Of a stretch of DNA of 64,000 nt, positions 58,245-64,000 are shown piece by piece. The DNA comes from Gigaspora rosea (lineage: Eukaryota > Glomeromycota > Glomeromycetes > Diversisporales > Gigasporaceae). The stretch is taken from contig QKWP01000108.1 of the NCBI GenBank assembly GCA_003550325.1, forward strand, positions 415,354 to 479,353, written 5' to 3'. How positions within the stretch are numbered: position 1 is the stretch's first letter; the number at the start of each line of letters is the position of its first letter. The notes under the pieces were generated by a model. It searched no databases. It was not told where the DNA came from and worked only from the letters and a program-made list of their open reading frames with translations. The position numbers and the translations under genes were made by a program.

Positions 58245-60904
58245 AAGGTAGCTGCGCGACGCAGTCGCGCCAAAACCAGGAACGTAAACAACGGTTTCGT
58301 AATATGACTTTTAGAATGTTATAAAGTTTTTCCGCATTTCGCAGAATGACGCATAGTGGTGTAATTTCGAATTTTGACCTATATTAAGAATAATTCAGAC
58401 TATCATTTTAAATTATTTTATGGACATTATTATGCAACAATACAGTAATCTGATATAACAATTAAATTAATTCGGAAAAAAGAAACGCATTTTTATATTT
58501 GCTGTTACCAAATAAAAGAATTATATTTAGAAATGGCAAAGGTTACGACTGGTCATGACTGGTCATAACCGTAATTGATACCAGTTAGAAGTTCCTAACT
58601 GATTGGTTAAAAATCTGAGCAATAATAAAATTATTATATCATAGCTTTAATATTTGTATGGGAACCACTGATCGAAGAAACTTCAGGCAATGCAATGATG
58701 ACCAGGAAGTACAGTTAACATTAAGGTTCAAATATGCTTCCAGGCGGATTAATAACAAAAACGATTCTTGGCGCAGCAGGGATGGTAAATGACCTGAAAT
58801 GACCTCTTGACTCAAATGAATAATGATCAGATGTTGGTCATTTCGAAAGGTGAAATGACCTTTTAGGTCATTTAAAATTTTATATCAAAACTAGAGATAT
58901 AGTAATTTAGTTGGTCACAACTTCTTAATTGGTTATTTAAATCAAACATGTGTGTTATATATAATTAACCAGGGTATTTCATCGTATTAATATATGTAAA
59001 TGCAAATAATTTTTATGATCCCAACTAACCGGATGCAAATAAAACAAATAATTTTTATGCTACAAACTAACCGGATGCAAATAAAATAAATATGTAAATA
59101 GTCATGAATTAACTTAATAGTCAAATTAATAAAAATTCTTTATATTTACAACATTAACATGATTAAATAGTATTTCTTATGAATAGCTTATTTTAAACGT
59201 TTAGGTTAATGAATACTTACTGATTGAAATTAAAAGCAATTTTCATGAATACATTATTTTAAATACTTAGATTATTGAACTTTGTTTATTTGGTAAGTCC
59301 AGGAATTAATGATACCTGACGAATGATTCGCCATTCGTCATTGACGAATGACGAAACATTTCGTCAAAGCATTTCTGATTGACGAATTGACGAATGACGA
59401 ATCCTGTGACTATTGACGAAATATATGACTATTGATTTTTTATGAAAGAAATAAAAATTTTAAATTATTAGAACGCATTTAAAGAGTTTATTTTTAGGTT
59501 TGAACTAGAAATATGTCTCATTTAAGTTATGCCTAGCATAAATTTCACAATTCACATGAATTATAAGGTAAATTTAGCATGAGAAACTTACTTTATTAGT
59601 TTAAAGATAACTAATACGTATATTGGAAATAAGCTGAATTCAGTAACGGCATATTTCTAGGTTTCAGTAGTATGCTTGAATCATTGTTATTAAATCATAT
59701 TATTCTTGGCATATGATCTGTATGCAAGAGTTGAGAATTCTAAATCCTTTACTTTATTAAGATCGATAATTTAAGCAATTTGTTTCTAATGTGCTGCCAT
59801 TTTATGCATTATCTCTATGTAGAGATTGAGATTCTTAAATTTTTTGCACCGCATGTATGTACATATATACATACATACGTACGCACGATGTACTTTTTAT
59901 GTGATGATATAATCTTGTGTGAGGTAAAATATCTAGTTGAACATATTTATAATACTTATTATATTGTGCAGATCGCCTTTAAAATAAATTTCTTCAACGA
60001 ATAATTAGAATTAAAAAAAATGCAGTGTAATGAACTATGCCTTGTTATATAAATACTTTTGAAAAGAAGGTAGACAGTTATAAATTTGTATAAATGAAAA
60101 TTTGAGTGATTTAATAAAATCTAATTTCCTTGAATTTTAAAATATGCATATACGTATAGTACATATGAAATTTGTAACAATACGTATAATTAACATGCAA
60201 CAGCTGTACCTTATATATCATAACTGGGGAATATTGGATTACTATTGTTTGGAACTCGATTGTTGAGGTTATGTAATAGAATTGTAATCAGGTGATATAT
60301 GATGTAATTTATTAGTTTAATCAGTAGAGTTTATTTAACATGTGCATTAAATATGTAATCAGAGTCAACGAAATATAAATAGAATGAATTAGTAAGCCAA
60401 AGGTTCTCTTGCTTGTAAGCGAAAGAAATAATAATGAGTAAAATACAAACCTTATATAAACTTGAATGGGTTATGGGTCAATAATGAAAAGTAACTATTA
60501 CTTTAAATTAAAGAACTAGTGTAATGAAAGCATAAAGAAATATTTATCTACGTATGCAGTTAAACATTAATAATGCTAGTAATAAATTATCTTTTTATAC
60601 CCAAATAATTAAGACAAGTTAAAGCTAGATTACAAATGGGCATAATCCTATGTTAAACGACTAAAATTTAGTAAGTTTTTTTTTTTTTTGGATTAGACAG
60701 AGTTAAGCATAATAAAATTTAGTAATCTCTATTTTTTTTGTATATAACGATAAGCTTCTATGCTGTAAATCTTAAATACCGGTATCAACACAATTACATA
60801 ACGATAAAAAATCTAATACATTGTACGACAAATAAAAAAATTGTATAAATATTTGTTTACACACAATTGGTTTTTTTTTAAAAAAAACAAAATATTGATA
60901 CACA
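58245..60904. other. intergenic with hAT-like repeat fragments
   Basis: About 58778-58875 has AAATGACC motifs in both orientations next to GCAGGGATGG. The part 59001-59092 holds two tandem copies of a 46-bp unit with AACTAACCGGATGCAAATAA. About 59305-59420 has GACGAATGACGAA motifs of the family at 56882. The final few hundred bases probably hold the hAT promoter. No gene was found. Confidence 0.45.
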
Positions 60905-63659
60905 ATGAAAAGCAGTAAACGAAAGTCTAAAGTAGTCAAGTCTTTATCACTTACTTCAAAAAAACAAAAATTACCAAGCTCTTCAACTTTACCGGCAAAT
61001 ACTTCTGAACCAAATATGTTAAATGAAAACTCTATATCCGAATTAAATACATCAAATGAAACAAGCTTTGGAGGTCGTCAACCAGCACCTGTATGGGAGT
61101 TTTTTTATCGAAAGCGAACTAATTCAGCTGGCCATTTTTCAGCTAAATGCAAATTTTGTCTAACTGAGTGGGGAAGAGGTGAACCAGCAAGACTTGAGGC
61201 ACATCTTGCGCTAGAGTGTTCTAAAGTAGAAGATCAAGTTCGGCAAATATATTTACTTTGTGTAGCTCGTCGTGATGGTGTTACAGAAGAAACACAATCT
61301 GGAAATTTATTAGCTAATACTAAAAAACAAAGCAATAAGCAGTCTAGTATTTCAAATTATTTTTCACAAAAATTAGATAGTTTACCAGAGGGGCGTATAA
61401 ATTCTATAAATAGCTCATTATTAAAGGCTTTTGTAGTATGTGGCATTCCATTCTCTGTTATAGACAATCCATTTTTTATCGATTTTCTTCAGAATTTATG
61501 TCCAAATTATAAGCCACCATCAAGTGAAATATTATCTGGGCGATTATTGGATCAAGAATGTTCAAAAGTTATAGTCAAACGTGAAAATATTTTTCATGAA
61601 TTAGATAATCTTACTTTAGGTATAATTTTAGTAATATATATTTAAAATTTATTTATTATTATATTTAATAACAAATTTTATTATTTGTAGCACTAGATGG
61701 GTGGACTTCACCTAATGGGAATTCAATTTATAGCTTTATGATTTTAACTCCTATGCATCATAAGTACCTATACTCTTTATCCGATTTTTCTGCAAATTCG
61801 CATACAGCTGAATTTCTTGTAGACAAAATTGAATTGGTTTTGAATGAGATTGGATGTAGTAAATTTTCAGCAATTGTAACTGATAACGCTAGTAATATGA
61901 AACTTGCTCGACAAATAATTCATAAAAGGCATCCAAAAATTTTAAATTTAAATTGTGTTGCGCACTGTGTAAATCTTATATCTAAGGATATTCTTAGTAA
62001 GTACTATATATTATAAAATATATGAAATATGAATATATTTAATATATATATATTAAAATTTTATTATTTATATTTAGAACATGCATTTAGCTCACATTTA
62101 ATAAGAGATTGTAGTCAAATTGTAAATTACTTTAAAAAATCTCATCAACCTAATGCATATTTACAAGAAGCAATTCATAACTTACAAATTCCTGGTGGTG
62201 GGCTGAAAAAGTTTGTCGATACCAGATGGGTTTCTGCATATGAACATGTTTTATCTGTTAGTAGACTTGAACGTGCTTTTATTAAGGTAAATTATTATTC
62301 ATAATTATTTATATTAATTTTATTTAAATATTAATTAATTAAATTTAAATTATTAGATTATGAATGATAATCCAGAACTAATTACAAATCGCGAAGTGAA
62401 ACGAATTTTAAGACGATCATTTTTTTTTTCAGATCTTAAAATCTTAATTAAAATTTTAGCTCCAATTTATATAACAGTTATGAACTTAGAATCCCAGTCA
62501 ACAACTTTAGCAGATTGTTTTATGCAATTCATTTATCTGGCAGCTGCAATTAAAAAAGTTCCAAGATTTAGAATTAGTGGATTTAAAAATCACTGTATGC
62601 AGACTTTTAATAAAAGATGGAACGATTTTAATTCAGATAATTATTTATTAGCATATTTTTTGCACCCAGGATATCGTGGTAAGTTTATATACTTTTAAAG
62701 TTTAATTAAATTAACATTATATTAATACAATTTATTTATTAGGTGCTGGTTTACGTGAACGACAGTTTCAATCAATTGCCAAAACAGCAATTAATATTTG
62801 GAAAGATAAAGGTCATGATAAATATGAATGTGCAATTTTAGTTGCACATATGAGACAATTTAAAGAAAAGAAAAATGGATTTGATTTACCATATAGCTTT
62901 GAAGCTGATACCCCTTTATTATGGTGGATGACAAACTTTACCGGTGCTAAATCAATTGGACATCTTGCAATTAAAATTTTTTCAATAACACCTCATTCTG
63001 CAGACTGTGAAAGAACATTTTCAGCTTTAGGCTGGTTATATGGAAAACAACGACAATGACTTTCACTTACTCGAATTCAGGCAATGGCACAAATCCGATC
63101 CTTTTATATCTCCAATATTCAAAAAGAATTGGCTTTTTATGGAAAAGAGTTACCTGTTAATAATTTACAAGAATAAGTAGCAACGTCAACTTTTTTAACT
63201 GAATTTGATGATAATGATCCGATTGAACATTCAGAAACTGAAACAGAAATCAAACAAAATTTAGAAAGCATTAATTTTCTTAATATTGAAAGTATGGTAA
63301 ACTTAAATCATAATGCATTTCAAGATGATGAATCAGATAGTGAAAGTGAAGGATCACAAATTAGTAGTAAAGAGGAGAATTATGAATATGATGATGAACC
63401 AATGATTAGTAATAAAAAAGGGCAGGGTATATTCGATTTTGATCCAACAGATTTAGTAACAGATTTGGTAAATGTATGGGAGAATAGTGATACTGAAAAT
63501 ATCGAAGATATGTTAAATATGGAAATGTGTATGGATGATAATTTGGATGATATTTTAGATGAAGATGGTGAAAGAGATATAGATTCTGATCCGGAAGCAA
63601 ATAGTGAAAATTTGCCTATTGCACTTAGAAAGGCAAGTAGTGAATTTTGTAGAAGTTAG
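60905..63659 (+). CDS. hAT-family DNA transposase, five exons, nearly whole
   Basis: Exons 60905-61619, 61691-61996, 62078-62286, 62357-62678 and 62743-63659 join in phase through short AT-rich introns. Order: a lysine-rich start, a BED-type finger (VWEFFYRKRTNSAGHF, CKFC, EAHLALEC), catalytic Asp in ALDGWTSPNG and VTDNASNM, CVAHCVNLI, DTRWVSAYEH, then the C-terminal dimerisation region GHLAIKIFSITPHSADCERT with the catalytic Glu in CERTFSALGW. It cuts and pastes its own element in the nucleus. Two in-frame stops interrupt exon 5, a TGA at 63057-63059 and a TAA at 63174-63176. An acidic tail (DDESDSESEGS) follows the second, so that part may not belong to the protein. Inverted ends were not found; the right end may lie beyond the window. 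Confidence 0.88.
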
Positions 63660-64000
63660 AATACATATTAGCTAGATCATTAAGATGTAATTAGGAATAT
63701 TTGATATTTAATAAAACAAACGTGCTTAAAATATATCTAATATGGTTTTTAATTTATTTTAAGGGCCAATTATGTTTACTTAAATATATGCTTATTTATT
63801 CGTTTATTAAAATTAAAAGCACCAATAAAATAAGATTTTTTTTCTTTTGAATACGGCAATAAAGTTTTATTAGTATAAAAAAATCTATTACGCATCAATT
63901 AAAATTATAATTTATATAAACTGTTGAAACTTTAAATATAAATTTGAAAAAAAAACTTAATATTTAGCTATAAAGAAGTAAACTACTGCATTGCGCCCAA
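63660..64000. other. 3' flank of the hAT gene, nothing recognised
   Basis: AT-rich sequence that may include the 3' part of the hAT element. No terminal inverted repeat was recognised before the window edge. Confidence 0.4.

Noticed and set aside
56882-59420. CRISPR-like regular GACGAAAC repeats
   Set aside because: The copies are in inverted arms, spacing is irregular, no spacers or cas genes are present, and the genome is eukaryotic.
20578-63059. TGA read as an amino acid (altered genetic code)
   Set aside because: The damaged genes also contain frameshifts and TAA stops, and the intact PLAC8 gene needs no recoding, so pseudogene decay or error is simpler.
1-64000. tRNA, rRNA or other structured RNA genes
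   Set aside because: Reading both strands for B-box-like and cloverleaf patterns gave no candidate I could support; a covariance-model scan would be decisive.

Overview
The window looks like nuclear DNA of an early-diverging fungus, most probably an arbuscular mycorrhizal (Glomeromycotina) type. This is inferred from the strong A+T bias, short GT-AG introns (about 60-110 bp), fungal-type transporter, Ras and PLAC8 genes, MULE and hAT transposases of the sort abundant in that group, and a very large GTPase-plus-RNF213-like gene. No single marker proves the species. A 417-base run of N (32923-33339) shows that this is a scaffolded assembly.

Layout. 1-9.2 kb is repeat-dominated: a CpG-decayed palindromic element, a degraded hAT element with exact 8-bp target duplications, a retrotransposon fossil and a set of nested palindromic MITEs. 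9.24-12.56 kb holds a Dal5/Tna1-like MFS transporter gene whose second intron is swollen by a hAT-type insertion. 12.6-19.3 kb is gene-poor and carries blocks of a degenerate satellite of about 107 bp. 19.3-21.7 kb is a decayed MULE transposase gene. 22-28.9 kb holds more satellite, a 1.5-kb hAT-type element with arrays of ATGCGCAT, a Helitron 3' end and several palindromes. 29.1-29.8 kb is an intact four-exon PLAC8 gene. 30-46 kb is almost gene-free and ends in an array of self-complementary 194-bp units and another satellite block. 46.46-47.56 kb is an intron-bearing Ras pseudogene. 48.2-48.6 kb is a hAT element nested inside another. 50.1-57.97 kb (minus strand) is a seven-exon gene joining a GB1/VLIG-like GTPase domain, four 155-residue helical repeats, an RZ-type zinc finger and a long RNF213-like C-terminal region. 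60.9-63.66 kb is a nearly whole five-exon hAT transposase gene.

The genes show no operon-like cooperation; each is an independent eukaryotic unit embedded in transposon debris. The most notable content is the GTPase-RNF213-like fusion, which has no AAA+ or RING part that I can see, and the repeat architecture: at least five hAT-type insertions with recognisable 8-bp target duplications, satellite blocks in both orientations, and the array of self-complementary units. Several genes carry single-base frame breaks and in-frame TGA codons. Some breaks fall in homopolymers and may be assembly errors, while several TGA codons sit where the family has arginine, which fits CpG decay.
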